Shown in pieces: positions 33,228 through 46,259 of a stretch of 64,000 bases of DNA. Numbering within the stretch: the stretch's first letter is position 1; every line of letters starts with the position of its first letter. The stretch lies in the NCBI RefSeq assembly GCF_036320965.1, contig NC_092289.1:21796778-21860777 (forward strand). The letters run 5' to 3'. A program made the position numbers and the translations under genes. The notes beneath the pieces were generated by a model, which searched no databases, was not told the origin of the DNA, and worked only from the letters and a program-made list of their open reading frames with translations. Source of the stretch: Panulirus ornatus. Lineage: Eukaryota; Arthropoda; Malacostraca; Decapoda; Palinuridae.

Positions 33228-33395
33228 GAGGCCACACCTGGACTCTCTGACACCCGGCTGGCCTCCCAACACTCTCTCAACCCTCTGTGAGGCCACATCT
33301 GGCCCATATGACACCCGGCTGGCCACCCAACGCTAACTGAAGCCTTTGGGAGGCCACCCCTGGCCCATCTGACACCCACCCAACACTCACTCAAC
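33228..33395. repeat. 61-bp minisatellite, about 2.8 copies
   Basis: GAGGCCACAYCTGG and CACCCGGCTGGCC recur at 33228, 33289 and 33350 with a 61-base period. The minus-strand ORF across it (33649-33149) is probably not a gene. Confidence 0.85.
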
Positions 33396-33577
33396 AAAGC
33401 AAGAGCCGTAAGAGCCCCACTTTGAAGGCTTAGGAAGAGGCGTTTTACACCGGCGGCTCCGTACCACAAATCTTCGGGGGTTACTGTGTGGCCGACCACC
33501 CACAGCCTCGCCGCCACCCCTGGACTTCTCGAAGCTGTTGTCAGCCTCTTAGATTTACGGCTCTGTTGTTGTTCTAG

Positions 33578-33708
33578 TAACCTCCAGAACACAAGAGACG
33601 GTGGTTCAATTCTTAAAGTAGATCCAAACACTTCTGTGAAATGTATCAAATGTTTCTGTGCCCTAAAGGACGAGAATAAATTAGCTTACCTCGAAAGCAA
33701 ACTCACAG
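33578..33708 (+). other. Unrecognised exon-like open segment
   Basis: A pyrimidine-rich acceptor (CTGTTGTTGTTCTAG) precedes, and a donor (ACAG|GTAATT) follows, an open 131-bp segment encoding VDPNTSVKCIKCFCALKDEN then KLAYLESKLT. I do not recognise the protein. It may be an exon of a gene whose other exons are not recognised, or chance. Confidence 0.2.
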
Positions 33709-33739
33709 GTAATTTCCATTTTTACAGTCGGTAATGATG

Positions 33740-35600
33740 GCATGTCTTCGTGCCAGGGCCTCGGGCCACACTGCTAGCAGTGTCTGCGGTCACTAAGGCG
33801 TAGTGAAGTCTGCCAGTCCACAGACCTTGCAAACACTCCACCATTAATCCTGGCAAAAAGAATTTCCACCACTCGACACATGTCAGAACTGTTATGCTTT
33901 AATTGGATACAGTTCATACTAGATACTGCTGAAGAGCCATCAGGATAAAGAATTGTTCACGTATGTTATTTCGTTCCCTTGTAACGAGCAACACTCCCGG
34001 GTGATGTGATGGATGCTAACATCCATGTTGTGGCTGCAGGGAACCATCTTAAACACGACATCCCGACCCACCTGTCTCCACCGAACTGACTCTCCATATT
34101 CTCGACTCGGCTTGTGTAACATAATGCTAAATCTATAATTTGTTTACATGAAGTCTACACGTGTCTATCCTTCACTGAGTGTTCACAGGCAGTAGTTCCT
34201 ACCACAGTACAGCACGGCCACCAGGCACAGACCTTGGCTTGCCATGATCTCCAGGTGTTTTAGCAAGATTCCCCATCCTATGCTACAAGCAGATGTCTCC
34301 TTGCCCTGGGTACACAGAGGTCAAGCCTCCAGTCTAAACACGACACCTTGCCTGCTACAGGATCATTAAAAATTCTACATAAAAGTAGGAAATAATACTG
34401 GGGTAATCTGCGACAGGTTGGAGCGGTGGGTGAGGAGTGGAATACATGTTGGTAAGACATGATCCTGAGGCGAACAGTGACCAAGGTCCTCCCGCTGACC
34501 CTGTCGTGTGTCCATCTCATCATCCCAAGCACTTCACTACTCACCAGGTCCTGTGTCTCTCACCACCGACGCGTTGTCCCAGACACAGGCTCGCGTGTCA
34601 GTGCTCTAGACCTACGTCCATCTTCCTACTCTCAGTCAAGTCCAACTTGTGACAATGATCAGTTTCATCTGTGGTCGGCTCGCTACACCAACCTGGCCAT
34701 CATCAACAGAGGTCATAACAACATGAAACTGACGGGCTTACCTGTTATACCGGCAACAGATAAGAGAAGATGATAATGAATGTCAGGTCGTACAGATGCT
34801 AGACTGTACGTACACCTGTAGGGTTCTAATGATGACAAGGTCTTGTATCGTGTATGTATGTAGGACGCTTCAGTCCATCTTTATTTGTGTGTGGAGGCAA
34901 AATAGCCGTCTATTAGTACCTGAACAGAAACTCTACTAAATTGGCAGGGTTGGCGCGTACACAGAGAAAGAAGAAAGAGAGTTTTAACAATAGCAGTGAA
35001 GTCTATCTCACTTTATGCTACTAAGTTATGGAAAAGAAATAAAGAAGCTTCATCAGTCTCTGACCCGGCAACACCACCAACCTAACCAACAGAGAGCCAC
35101 CTCTTCTGCAGCAGCAGCACCACCACCAGCGCGGCAGGAGGCTGGCCCAGGTCGTGGTAGAGGAGGGAGAACCTGGGTCACTGCAGGAGGAGGACGACGG
35201 CAGCGGGGGAGACAGTTGACTTCGGAGCCCCACACCAACAAGCAGATGTGGGTCCTCACTCGCTCGTGATTTCCGTCTCGTAAACGACTAACGATGTTCA
35301 GTAACAGATATGTGATGAATCGTTCATCCATGCTATATTATGTCGGTCTGGAAGAGTGACTGATGAGGAAGACAAATGAGAGATTTGACTTCACTGACGG
35401 AGAAGAGGAGCTTGGAAGATGAATCTACCGGGACGATGGCTGCAAGCCTTCCTCGATCACATGGGGATTCACACATCCATACCAAATTTCTTTTTTTTTT
35501 TTTACATAAACAATTCGGAAAAAATGAGTGTACCCAATCCACTCTACGGATAATAAAACATACATTTCACTGATATGTTATGCTGACTTTAAAAGCCAGT
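33740..35600. other. Non-coding stretch with no recognised gene
   Basis: Mixed single-copy-looking sequence. Bases 35090-35225 are rich in CAG/CAC/GGA trinucleotides and CpG, giving proline- and arginine-rich ORFs on both strands that have no family resemblance. Confidence 0.5.
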
Positions 35601-35611
35601 CCATCTGAGGG

Positions 35612-35613
<2 letters not shown>

Positions 35614-35650
<37 letters not shown>
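35614..35650. repeat. (GT)n microsatellite
   Basis: About 18 GT units. Confidence 0.95.
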
Positions 35651-35653
<3 letters not shown>

Positions 35654-35913
35654 CTTCTGCGGCACGTGAGTGCAATGGATCGCACACAAGCGCGTGCGTT
35701 ATGCAACACGTGCGTGGAGAGGGCCCACAAACATACATCGTAACGACCTCCTACAACCTTGCCTACAACAGTGGAGGTTAACCCGCTTTGTGTCAGGTCA
35801 ATGCAACGCTGTGGTGTGGTTATCGGCTCTCCACCACCCGTCATGACCTGACCTCGACCTTCCTTACCTAACGTACTTCCTGATAACGCTTATCTTTACG
35901 ACGTCTCGCTGGC

Positions 35914-35938
35914 TCACACACAGACACACACACAGACA

Positions 35939-35974
<36 letters not shown>
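35914..35974. repeat. (AC)n microsatellite, interrupted at left
   Basis: CA units with GACA and TACA interruptions, then about 16 perfect units. Confidence 0.93.
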
Positions 35975-36322
35975 AGAACCCCTAGATGGCGGGAGGGGTC
36001 GGTGTCGGGTCCTGACCCTTAATGGTCAGGTCAAAGGTCGAAGGTATGATCCACGGATCATACCGTGATGTATGATGGGCTAATTCGAAAGGCCTTGATT
36101 TTGGCGTCAGTTGCCGCTTCAGCTGACAAATGAAGAAGAAAAAAATAGTGACGTGTGCAGACATACTATAGTGATGAACACGTCACAACTGGCGGGACTG
36201 AACAAACATAACAGAAAAAGGAGATCAAATAAAGACAAACATCCCACATTATGTAAAAACCGACATATGTCGGAACTAAAGATGCGTTCACCCTCATAAG
36301 ACTAATCTTACACACACGCACA

Positions 36323-37238
36323 GGGTGGTGAGGGTGGCCCTGTTGCTGAGCGGGGCGGTGGGTGTTGCTGGGCGGGGTGATGGGTGTTGCTGAGCGGGGT
36401 GATGGGTGTTGCTGAGCGGGGCGGTGGGTGTTGCTGAGCGGGGCGGTGGGTGTTGCTGGGCGGGGTGATGGGTGTTGCTGTGCGAGGTGGTGGGTGTCAC
36501 TGTGCGGGATGGTGGGTGTCGTTGTGTGGGGTGGTGGGTGTGGTGGGTGTCACTGTGCGGGATGGTGGGTGTCGTTGTGTGGGGTGGTGGGTGTGGTGGG
36601 TGTCGCTGTGTGGGGTGGTGGGTGTGGTGGGTGTCGTTGTGTGGGATGGTGGGTGTGGTGGGTGTCGTTGTGTGGGGTGGTGGGTGTGGTGGGTGTCGTT
36701 GTGTGGGGTGGTGGGTGTCGTTGTGTGGGGTGGTGGGTGTCGTTGTGTGGGGTGGTGGGTGTGGTGGGTGTCGCTGTGTGGGGTGGTGGGTGTCGTTGTG
36801 TGGGGTGGTGGGTGTCGTTGTGTGGGGTGGTGGGTGTGGTGGGTGTCGTTGTGTGGGGTGGTGGGTGTGGTGGGTGTCGTTGTGTGGGGTGGTGGGTGTG
36901 GTGGGTGTCGTTGTGTGGGGTGGTGGGTGTGGTGGGTGTCGTTGTGTGGGGTGGTGGGTGTCGTTGTGTGGGGTGGTGGGTGTGGTGGGTGTCGTGGTGT
37001 GGGGTGGGGGGTGTGGTGGGTGTCGTTGTGTGGGGTGGTGGGTGTGGTGGGTGTCGTTGTGTGGGGTGGTGGGTGTGGTGGGTGTCGTTGTGTGGGGTGG
37101 TGGGTGTCGTTGTGTGGGGTGGTGGGTGTGGTGGGTGTCGTTGTGTGGGGTGGTGGGTGTGGTGGGTGTCGTTGTGTGGGGTGGTGGGTGTGGTGGGTGT
37201 CGTTGTGTGGGGTGGTGGGTGTGGTGGGTGTCGTTGTG
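36323..37238. repeat. GC-rich nested 22/33-bp minisatellite
   Basis: The basic unit is 22 bases (GTGGTGGGTGTCGTTGTGTG plus GG). The left part uses a variant with GTTGCTGAGCGGGG. From about 36540 many units gain an extra GTGGTGGGTGT block, making 33-base units interspersed with 22-base ones. The plus strand is almost free of A and the array has few stops, so five long ORFs (248-292 codons) on both strands are artefacts of the repeat. Confidence 0.95.
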
Positions 37239-37533
37239 CAGGTCTGGGCTGCAGCACCTGGCAGGGATGGCAACACCAGGCTCTGACCACAGTCAAATAT
37301 ATCTAGATAAGTTTTTGTTCACATGAAGGTATACTAACATGCCAATCTTAATTACTAATAATAAATTCTATCCGAAGGTTAGCAACATGACATGACCATT
37401 AGCAAGAAACATTACTTGGACATTTGGTAAAACGTTCGCATTAGATTAATACCATTTCTTAGTCCCTGTTGACTGCTAGTGTGAGTGGAGCGTAGTATGG
37501 AACATTCTCTCTCTCTCGCAGTACTCAACACGT

Positions 37534-37587
37534 AAATAACAGTACATGGGGAATATAGAGAAATAACAGTACATGGGGAATATAGAG
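37534..37587. repeat. 27-bp direct repeat, two copies
   Basis: AAATAACAGTACATGGGGAA plus TATAGAG occurs twice without a gap. Confidence 0.9.
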
Positions 37588-38247
37588 AAATCTTCAAGGT
37601 TTAGGAAGGTTATCAGTGGCAGGCAGCATGTTGCCGTGTCTCGAGGCGGGCGTATTTCTCATGGCGATGATAAAGTTAAGATACGAGGCGGGTAATGAAT
37701 GTGTCGGCTGGTGGCGCGGTGTGTGTTGTCGCTGTACCCACACACAGTCTTGTGACGCTGGCAAACAAAAGAGAGAAGCGGACGTTAGTTCATGAGCCTT
37801 ATACCGGTCAAGTGTTTGATGTGAGGAAGATGGTCCGACGTTCACAAGGGCTTCATTTGACGAGGCTGGTATACTGTTCAAGTACTTGGTGTGATGGTGG
37901 TGATGTGATGTTTCCTAGCGCATGATGCGAGGAAGCTGGTCCGCTGCTCAAGTGCATGACGGGAGGAGGCTGGTCCACTGTACTGGATTATTGGTCAAGG
38001 ACTGCGATCGTTTCAACAAGGAAGACAGAGTCCTGATTCGAGCGAGCAAAAGGATCCTTCCTTTACCGTGGATGGGCAAAAACGCAGATACAAAAACATC
38101 CTCACTTAGAATCCTTTTGAAATATGTATCAACCTAACCATCCACTATCCTTCACCTCTTTATGCCCAACTATCTGATAACGTCCGGCCCAAAACGATCC
38201 GGCGTTATCTTTGCCGTTGTTAAAGCTCGTCTCATTACTATGCTGGG

Positions 38248-38249
<2 letters not shown>

Positions 38250-38322
<73 letters not shown>
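38250..38322. repeat. (GT)n microsatellite
   Basis: About 36 GT units. The adjacent 38330-38500 is GC-rich with a (CTG)6 run and GCCGCCGCGG. No gene is recognised there. Confidence 0.96.
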
Positions 38323-38323
<1 letters not shown>

Positions 38324-38783
38324 CGGGAGTGGCCGAGGGAATACCAACGGAGGAGAGTACGGCAGGTGGCTGGCTCCGGGAACCTGTTTGTGTGTGGTGT
38401 GTGGGGCCCAGGTGCTGAGTCCCGCTGCTGCTGCTGCTGCTGTGTTCACACGCAGCCTACGTGTATGGCCCAGCTGCTGCTACCGCCGCCGCGGCTGCAT
38501 CCAAACCGTTCACACTTCACCTCCGTATCCTCAACTCACTCCCGCCTTAGGGACAGCTTGTCGCACGCCACCGCTCACCTACGGAAGGACGTCCTTGATC
38601 AAGCATGTTCTCACGCACGGTAAAGCCTTTGTCACGCACACCTGACTTCACACCTGGACGCGGCCGCGCAAGACACACGAAGTAATCGCCCACGTCTTCG
38701 ACTTTCCTCCTGCTCTTCCAACCTCGTGTGAAAGGTCTCTCCCTCCTTCCTCCTTCGCAGGGAATCCTTCACCCTGCCTTTAG

Positions 38784-38827
38784 TGGTGTGTGTGTGTGTG
38801 TATGTGTGTGTGTGTGTGTGTTGTGTA
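38784..38827. repeat. (GT)n microsatellite, interrupted
   Basis: GT units with one TA interruption and a TTGT at the right edge. Confidence 0.9.
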
Positions 38828-39916
38828 TGTAAATGTGTGCTTATGTGTGAAGCCAGTGTCCCAGGTCCAGCCATAAGACTGGCGATATGTATTACGCGAG
38901 ACAGTTTTTACCGGACGAGTAGGAATGTAGCGTTCGCCGCCAGCATGCGGATCCAACGCTAATTGGCAGAACTATTGGTCGTGTGGAGTTCTTGTGGTGT
39001 TACACGTATGCGTTAGCTAAGGTTCGCGGCGCAGAATTTGATCCTTGTCGGAAGATATGCAGGGTATTGGTAATTACTAAAGAGTTACTTTTATCACAAA
39101 ACTATTCACCCAAGCATTACATTTCCTGGAGGTCACTGACCAGATACACAAATACATTTTTACATGCACGATCGTCACTACATATAAATTCATATATACA
39201 GACATACCTACGTACACACACACACATTCCCTGTGCTGTAAACAAGCTTGCCTCTAGTACTGCTCTACAGCATCTTATGATTGGTATATCTATAGTTTAT
39301 ATATATCAATGACATCAAAGTTTCACGGGTTTGTCTATATAAAAAAAAAAGTATCCATATAACTATGTTCATTGAATATGAGGAACTCAGTAGGAAGGTG
39401 GAATATTCTCCGCGTCCTGACCTGGGGTCCTTACCTCACACAATGCCACCACCTCATCGCCTCATGCTCCCCTCATACCGTACGTGTGGCATCCCCTCAC
39501 ACCTCATGCATGAGCGCTTCAACTCGCCATCGACCTGACCTGACCTTAGAAATACCTTCTACTCACCCTAACACACGTTATCATCCATCTCACTGTCAAC
39601 ATTTACAGTACCAGAACAATTTGTACCACAGACATTCCATGTCTGGTTCCTATGGTACCTCTGTACGGTTCTACCTTACCCTCCCACTGCCACGGGGCTA
39701 GACTACCACGCAGGGCTGACGGTACATCATACTATGACACTCGGCAAATGTTGACAACGTGAGACAAAGAGCCACAAGACGTGCAGTATTACTTACAAGA
39801 CCCGGGATGGATGATGTTGCTTGTGGTAGTAATAAGGTGTTGAGGGTCTCCCTACGACTAGTTATTTGTCCCATGATACTCACAAAAAAGTCAAACTTTA
39901 TTTCAGTCGGTCAATC

Positions 39917-40086
<170 letters not shown>

Positions 40087-40157
40087 AGATAAAAGAGAAA
40101 AATAAATCAGAAAATATTTCAACTCAGAGAGCCTCTCCTGCTTAAGTTCAAAGACCA

Positions 40158-40235
40158 AGCACAGCCCCAATGGGTAGAGCGGTAAAGAGTATTAGCTATG
40201 ACACGTGGGAATTAAGGGTTCGAATCGTATGTTCA
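40158..40235 (+). repeat. tRNA-like segment (degenerate SINE or tRNA pseudogene)
   Basis: A perfect B box, GGTTCGAATC, at 40217-40226 lies about 46 bases after an A-box-like CAGCCCCAATGGG with GTAGAGCGG following. The spacing suits a pol III internal promoter, but I cannot build a sound acceptor or anticodon stem, so it is not called a functional tRNA. Confidence 0.4.
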
Positions 40236-40516
40236 ACACTAAGACCGCAGGGAAAACAACACCTTAAAGGAATCACATCCTCTCAAGTACATCTACTTCG
40301 ATGGCAGCTAAATTCTCAGTTGAGATAAATGGGTTTTCTCGGTTTTTTTATTATAAGTAAAAGTAATATCTTAGTGTGAACATTCTTTTTTGTTTAAGGG
40401 TATAGTGAAGTGACCCATGACGGTATTAAACACACGTGGATTCCAAGCAAGGTGCTGGGAGAAGGGATGGGTCTGGATACAGGAGTGAGAGCTGATGGAA
40501 GAGGGGAAATGGTCCG

Positions 40517-40519
<3 letters not shown>

Positions 40520-40600
<81 letters not shown>
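40520..40600. repeat. (AG)n microsatellite
   Basis: About 40 AG units on the plus strand. Confidence 0.97.
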
Positions 40601-40603
<3 letters not shown>

Positions 40604-41544
40604 ATTAATGAAAGCCACTGTGAAAGATACGTAATGGTGGGAGGTGAGCGGGGGAGTATCCGGTACAGGAGTGGCCGTATGCTCGAGTGCTTCATAAAAG
40701 AGCGGGTCTTAGAGATAACGCGGCGGTGATGGCAGCGTTCTGCATGACTGGTCATGCAGGGGGGGTAAGGAGGCAGGAGGGGGAAGAGGTTGGTGGGTTG
40801 GTGGGAGTCGAACATGGGGTTAGGGTGGGTGGGAACCATGGTAGGTGGAGGGGGAAGGTGTGGTGGCATCGCTACCCTGGGCAAAGCTTCGAACTATCTG
40901 TCTTGTCTATCTTTTTAATCACCTTTATCTATTGTCTGTTAAGTACACGATAATCTTTCACTTCCTTTTCAGTCGGGTATTTTTATAGTCGCAAATGAGA
41001 GATTATATGATTACGTTTATTGATATTTTGCAGGCAATGATTTACCTTCCACGAACAGACATTAATTCTGTGGATACAAAACCTAAAGACCTACAATAGA
41101 GCTCCGGCAGGTTTTGAGGAAGGATTCACCGCAGGTTAAACCTCCTCCTGATGCCAGACCCTCATATCAAATGTGATTTTTCATAAGCGTTAAACATTTT
41201 CACGCGAGGATGGCTGTCCAGTGAGTGGTAGCTCTCCTCCCTTCTACCACCATCACATTCTATGTCTTAACTGTTGCTTGTTATCAGTTACACTACGAAC
41301 GACGTGTTGCATCTGATGAGGCTGCATTAATCGTCAGTCGACGATGTAGCAGTACAGTCTTGTCAGAGTTCGATTCTAAGGAGTCCATCTTGTTCCTGCA
41401 ACACCAAGCCAGCATCCACTTGTGAAAAGAGTCCAGGAGTTGTGTATATACTGGTTTATGCCTTGATCTACATCTTTGTTGTGGGGACTGGGGCAGTATG
41501 AACATTATCCGCATATTAACTGTTTGCCGTAGGTGGTGACTGAG

Positions 41545-41700
41545 ACGGGCTGGTGAGGGAGGGGAAAATGGAAATCCTCCCCTCCTGTACTTTCCATAAG
41601 GAACTCAAGAAGGAGCTAAGAGAGGATTCTTCCTCAAAGGTTCACAACCGTCTCTGCTCCTGGTGTTACTTCGCTAAGGCGAGTAACAACACGCGGGTAT
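41545..41700 (+). repeat. SINE-like element, copy 6 (divergent, plus strand)
   Basis: TGGAAATCCTCCCCTCCTGT, then AGAGGATTCTTCCTCAAAGG and a tail with GGTGTTACTTCGCTAAGGCG follow the block order of the element found in RETSAT introns. Confidence 0.5.
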
Positions 41701-41714
41701 GTTGTAAAAAATAT

Positions 41715-42130
41715 ATGCCTCTGTAGACGATGCCAAGTTTATGACAGAAGTGAAATATTACAGCGACTGCGACACTTAACACGACTTGAACCTGCTCCAG
41801 CGGTAGTCAGATGTATGGCTGCGAAATTCAATCTTAACGAAGGAGGTAAACTGAAGATGAGGATCACTGAGGGCAGAGCAGACCCAAGCTACTACGACCT
41901 TGCGGGAAGCAAACCACTGGAGGAGGAAGCCAAGCTGGAGACCAGGACCTACCTACCTAGGGACGCCATGTTGGAGAGGCTGTGAGGGAGGAACGACACC
42001 CCTCACCCAACGTCCCAGGTTGGCCTTCCAGGACACGAAGAAGCCGTTCAAGAAGACAATACACCACACGCTAGACCCACAATCAACATATGCCTCACGA
42101 GTTTGGTCTCCCCGCCTGACATGACAGACG
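41715..42130 (+). pseudogene. LINE family B reverse transcriptase relic
   Basis: One frame reads DDAKFMTEVKYYSDCDT*HD then LNLLQR*SDVWL, matching the FADDAKxM...DCxxLQxDLxxLQRWSDxWL block. The next frame continues KFNLNEGGKLKMRITEGRAD and YYDLAGSKPLEEEAKLETRT. Two stops in place of expected residues and the frameshift show that it is dead. Confidence 0.65.
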
Positions 42131-42271
42131 CTGGTACTGTAAAGAAGCCAGAAGTGGGTGTGGGGGAAATCTGAGCCTCAGTAACAGATCTGAACTCCAG
42201 GGAGGAGGGAGCATGGCCATGGTCTAACACACTTCAGGAGAGAGACAAGTCAAGGAGAAATATACTCACGA

Positions 42272-42365
42272 TCTTTGAGAACTGTGAGGATTTGATGAGA
42301 TAGATACTGATTGATCGCTTGAGAACTGTGAGGATTTAATGAGATGGATATTGATTGATTGCTGG
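42272..42365. repeat. 48-bp direct repeat, two copies
   Basis: TTGAGAACTGTGAGGATTTG followed by ATGAGATAGATACTGATTGA is repeated with a few changes. Confidence 0.85.
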
Positions 42366-42510
42366 CAACTGAGAGGAACTGTTCAAATGAAGAAGATGAC
42401 GGAATACTCAGCACAAGTTGGGAGAGATTGGAAATGACACTTTAACGCCAAACGAATAAAGTGCATAAGGAAGAGACTTTGTGAAAAGGCGATGAATATC
42501 ACAGTAATCG

Positions 42511-42512
<2 letters not shown>

Positions 42513-42593
<81 letters not shown>
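42513..42593. repeat. (AT)n microsatellite
   Basis: About 40 AT units. Confidence 0.97.
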
Positions 42594-42594
<1 letters not shown>

Positions 42595-43468
42595 CATGAT
42601 AACATCTGGAGGTGAGGAAGGCCAGGGGAAGGAGCATCAGGTGTGGCAACATGTTAAGGTAATCACCCATCATGCCAGACTCCACGCATCACGACGCCTC
42701 CCACTAACTCCTCTTCAATCCTTCTTTCACCTCGTACTTTCCCTTCCTTCAAAACATCTCAACAACAGAAGACAAAATTAAAATTTGATTCGAGATTTAA
42801 AAGTTAAAAGTGGTGTATTTTTATGCTGGTAATTTTATCATTGTGTTTCATATAAATGACGCAACTAATTTCTAGTGTTACAGGATGACAGCTTCACCGA
42901 GCGTGGGGGAGTGGTGAACAGGGCTGGGCTGTGGGGAGTGGAGGGTGAGGCTGCGCCCTGGGCAGAGGCGGCTGGGGAGGGTAATGGGTCGTAACAAGCG
43001 CCACAGAAGAGGAAGAGAAACATTAAGTCTATCATCTTAATCTCTATGTCAAGAAAACAGTGTATGGATGTAACATGTGTATGAATAAAGGGCCGACATC
43101 ATACACAAACAAGTCGTCTCACCTGTGAAGGGAACCGACTGGAAATATGTTTTTACAAAGACAAAACAAAACAAAAGACATGGTCAGTTGTAGGCCAGGA
43201 TGGGTGGTGCCTGTAATTAACTTTCTAAACAAAGAGAAACAGATTTGCTGAAGTGCTTCAACTCAAATGAAGACTTTGATCATTATTTTTAATTGTATGA
43301 ATAAGAAGAATGCTGAAGGTGTGGTGACGGTGGTGAACCTTAAGAAAGAGCCTGAGATTAATACTTGAGTCGGAGTGCGAGCGAAGAACGCTTTGTCCCT
43401 CTGATAAGATGGTTGGTATGGCACAGGCAGGGATATATCATACCATGTGTTGCATCGGTTATCAAGGG

Positions 43469-43583
<115 letters not shown>

Positions 43584-43599
43584 GCAAAGTTTAAATTCA

Positions 43600-45840
43600 A
43601 GATCTCTTCAATTCTCAGACATTTTAGTACATTTCTTCAACCTGCCACATTACATCGCTCTTTCCTCTCCTCTCGCACCTCCAGTGAACAACAAACGAAC
43701 GATACGTCAAAATCATCTTCTCGTAAATGTTCATTCTAGTACTACGAGGGAAAACACATCTGCCTGTAGCTCCACACCCCAACAGACGGCCAAGTGAGCA
43801 TAGCAGACGCGGTCTAATAGGATTTAAATTCTGATTCTCATGCGAACCTGCAGACAGTGGTGTTTGAACAGACGTTGGAATCACTGTTTAAATATGTACC
43901 ACAATGGTCTGTAAGTCTTAATACCTTGATGTATATGAAACTGGTATTGCAATAGGTCGTTTAAAACGATGGATTACCGTCACTGATATTCTTAATCCAA
44001 TCACAGTATAAAGAAGATTGAGGAGTAATAGCTACCTGTTGAATAGGATTTTCGTGGGTAAAATTTCGTTCTCGCTGGTTGCCGATGACCTTTCCCTGGT
44101 CAGCATCCGTGTCCCGTATACGTCTATTTTCTCTCCGGATGTTCCAACAAGTTTCATAATAAAATCTGTAAATTTTCGTTGATCATGTTTTCGCTCGCGG
44201 GTATGACCACTTTCCTCCGAAAAGCCTAATCATGAACCAGACATTTTAAGTTTTTAAATTTTTTTAAGTTTTTAAATTTGTTCTTAAATTCTTAATATTT
44301 TTTTTTTGCTTTTTTTTTACTGTGTAATAACAGAAACTGCTTTCTGGATATGCATTATACTTCATAAGAGATAATGAATGGTGAAAAATTAAGAAGTTCT
44401 CGGGGGTAAACACAGACGAACTACATTTGTCGACGGCCCAAAATTACCCCGTTATCATTCCTTCCTTCACGCATTCAAGCTATCGCTTGTGTATCCTTTC
44501 ATCTTTACCACCTCCGTTATCAACATGATTATATCAGTGAGGATAATAATAGTTCCTAATTTCTTAAAACTGCCTAATCTCTCATACCTGTAAATACATC
44601 CCCGCCTCTTCTTCTTCTTCATCAGTTGTTTGGTAAACATAAACATCTCTCAGTGTTTTAGGTTTACGAGACGTACATAATAATCATAATAATAATACAA
44701 AAAAATGCATTTAATTGGCTTTCCTATCTTATTCTACTCTTATGCACGTCTTGGCAATGTTTATTCAGAATTCTAGTCAAAGTTTAACCTCATTTAAACG
44801 TTTTGACCTCCTGCCTTTGGCTTGTCCTTACAAAGATAATCATAATAGTTTTAAAATTCATTGTCAGTTCGGTCTGAAGTCAAAATGTTGCTCAACTGTT
44901 TTTCATTTTTTACTTACATTTTGTCTTGTGTCGTTCGGCTCCGTTGCCTCAAACTGTCTCAGATCTTTCGACTTATTCGCCTCGGACCACTGGTGGCTGT
45001 GCCCTCCTCCTGCCCACCCCAGTCCACCTCATGAAGCAGGTCCGCAACCCACTCCATCCACCTGACAGGAGGTCCGCGACCCACCTGACAGTTGGTCCGC
45101 AACCCACTCCATTCACCTGACAAAAGGCTTGCGACCCACTCTACATAGTTCTGCCCCTCTCTCGCCGTTCTGTGCAAGCCATCTTGAAATTAAAAAAAAC
45201 TCCTCTTATTCTACCTTTCTTCCATTTCCTCCCGTGTTTTCTCGTCTGTCTCTGGGCCTACAAGGGTCAGAGGTCGTTGTTCCGTCGTGCAACGACGTAA
45301 AACATATCTTCAAAATACATTAAAAAATTTATAAACTTTTCTACTTATCAGAAACTGTATATAATGATCCCTAGAGGGTAAAAAAATGAAAAAAAGCAGG
45401 CGATAAATGCTTTTACAAGATCAAAATTCCGTCTATCAGTTTCATGATTCCAAGAGCTATTGTTAAACTGATTTTACCAAGTTCTTTTATGAGTCCGATA
45501 TCTTCACTAAATGAAAGCTTTCCTTACGTATAAGTTACAAAAGAATCTGAATTGAGGTAGAAAACGGAAGCTCGATCATATTAGAAAACGGGGTTTTAAT
45601 CTCACATTAGAAAATGGAATTTTAATCACATGTCAGACGTGGAATTCTAATATTCAGAAAATATGTACCGAGTCACTGAGGCCTCTTGCCTGCGATAAAT
45701 ACTGCCATCTTAAATTACAAATATCACAACTTTCGAAGGCTTTTATGAGTTTAGGAGTGAGAGTGGACGGGTCTGGTATATCGTAATTTCTGTATATGAT
45801 CCTACCCAGGAGGGTTAAAAACTGTCGTCCCTAAGGGTCC
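43600..45840. other. Non-coding stretch, no recognised feature
   Basis: Single-copy-looking sequence. A local triplicated CACTCCATCCACCTGACA-like motif lies at 45050-45120. No protein family is recognised on either strand. Confidence 0.5.
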
Positions 45841-45857
45841 CCCTGAGCTTTGGCTCG

Positions 45858-45860
<3 letters not shown>

Positions 45861-45919
<59 letters not shown>
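45861..45919. repeat. (AG)n microsatellite
   Basis: About 29 GA units. Confidence 0.97.
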
Positions 45920-45923
<4 letters not shown>

Positions 45924-46148
45924 CAGTGATCCCAGGATGACGTATTGCGCCCCCTGCCGGCTGTATCAAGTATTACATCAAAATACCTTCACAAGGTGAG
46001 ACTGTAGCAGAATGCATGAGCTCTCTCACTCATGGGAACTGTGAGTAAATTGTGAGTCACAAATATAAGGCAATTCCTCAAATGTTGCTTTATTTGTTGT
46101 TATTTATATGAACCTCAGTTATTTCATGAGCGGTTCATAGCTCTAGGT

Positions 46149-46255
46149 ACTGACAGTGTCCCACATTACCTGTTCACCGTTCCAGACACTGACAGTGTCC
46201 ACATTATCTCGTCACCGTTCCGGACACTGACAGTGTCCACAGCTCGACACTGACA
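46149..46255. repeat. 38-bp minisatellite, about 2.7 copies
   Basis: ACTGACAGTGTCC recurs at 46149, 46188 and 46226. The linkers are TTCACCGTTCC-type sequence. Confidence 0.85.
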
Positions 46256-46259
46256 TTAC

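Noticed and set aside
33149..33649. Minus-strand ORF of 166 codons
   Set aside because: It spans the 61-bp minisatellite, with low-complexity composition and no recognisable domain.
36428..37326. Long ORFs of 248-292 codons on both strands
   Set aside because: They are the GC-rich 22/33-bp array read in stop-free frames. Five overlapping ORFs with repeated VGWWV or HTHHP patterns are not a gene.
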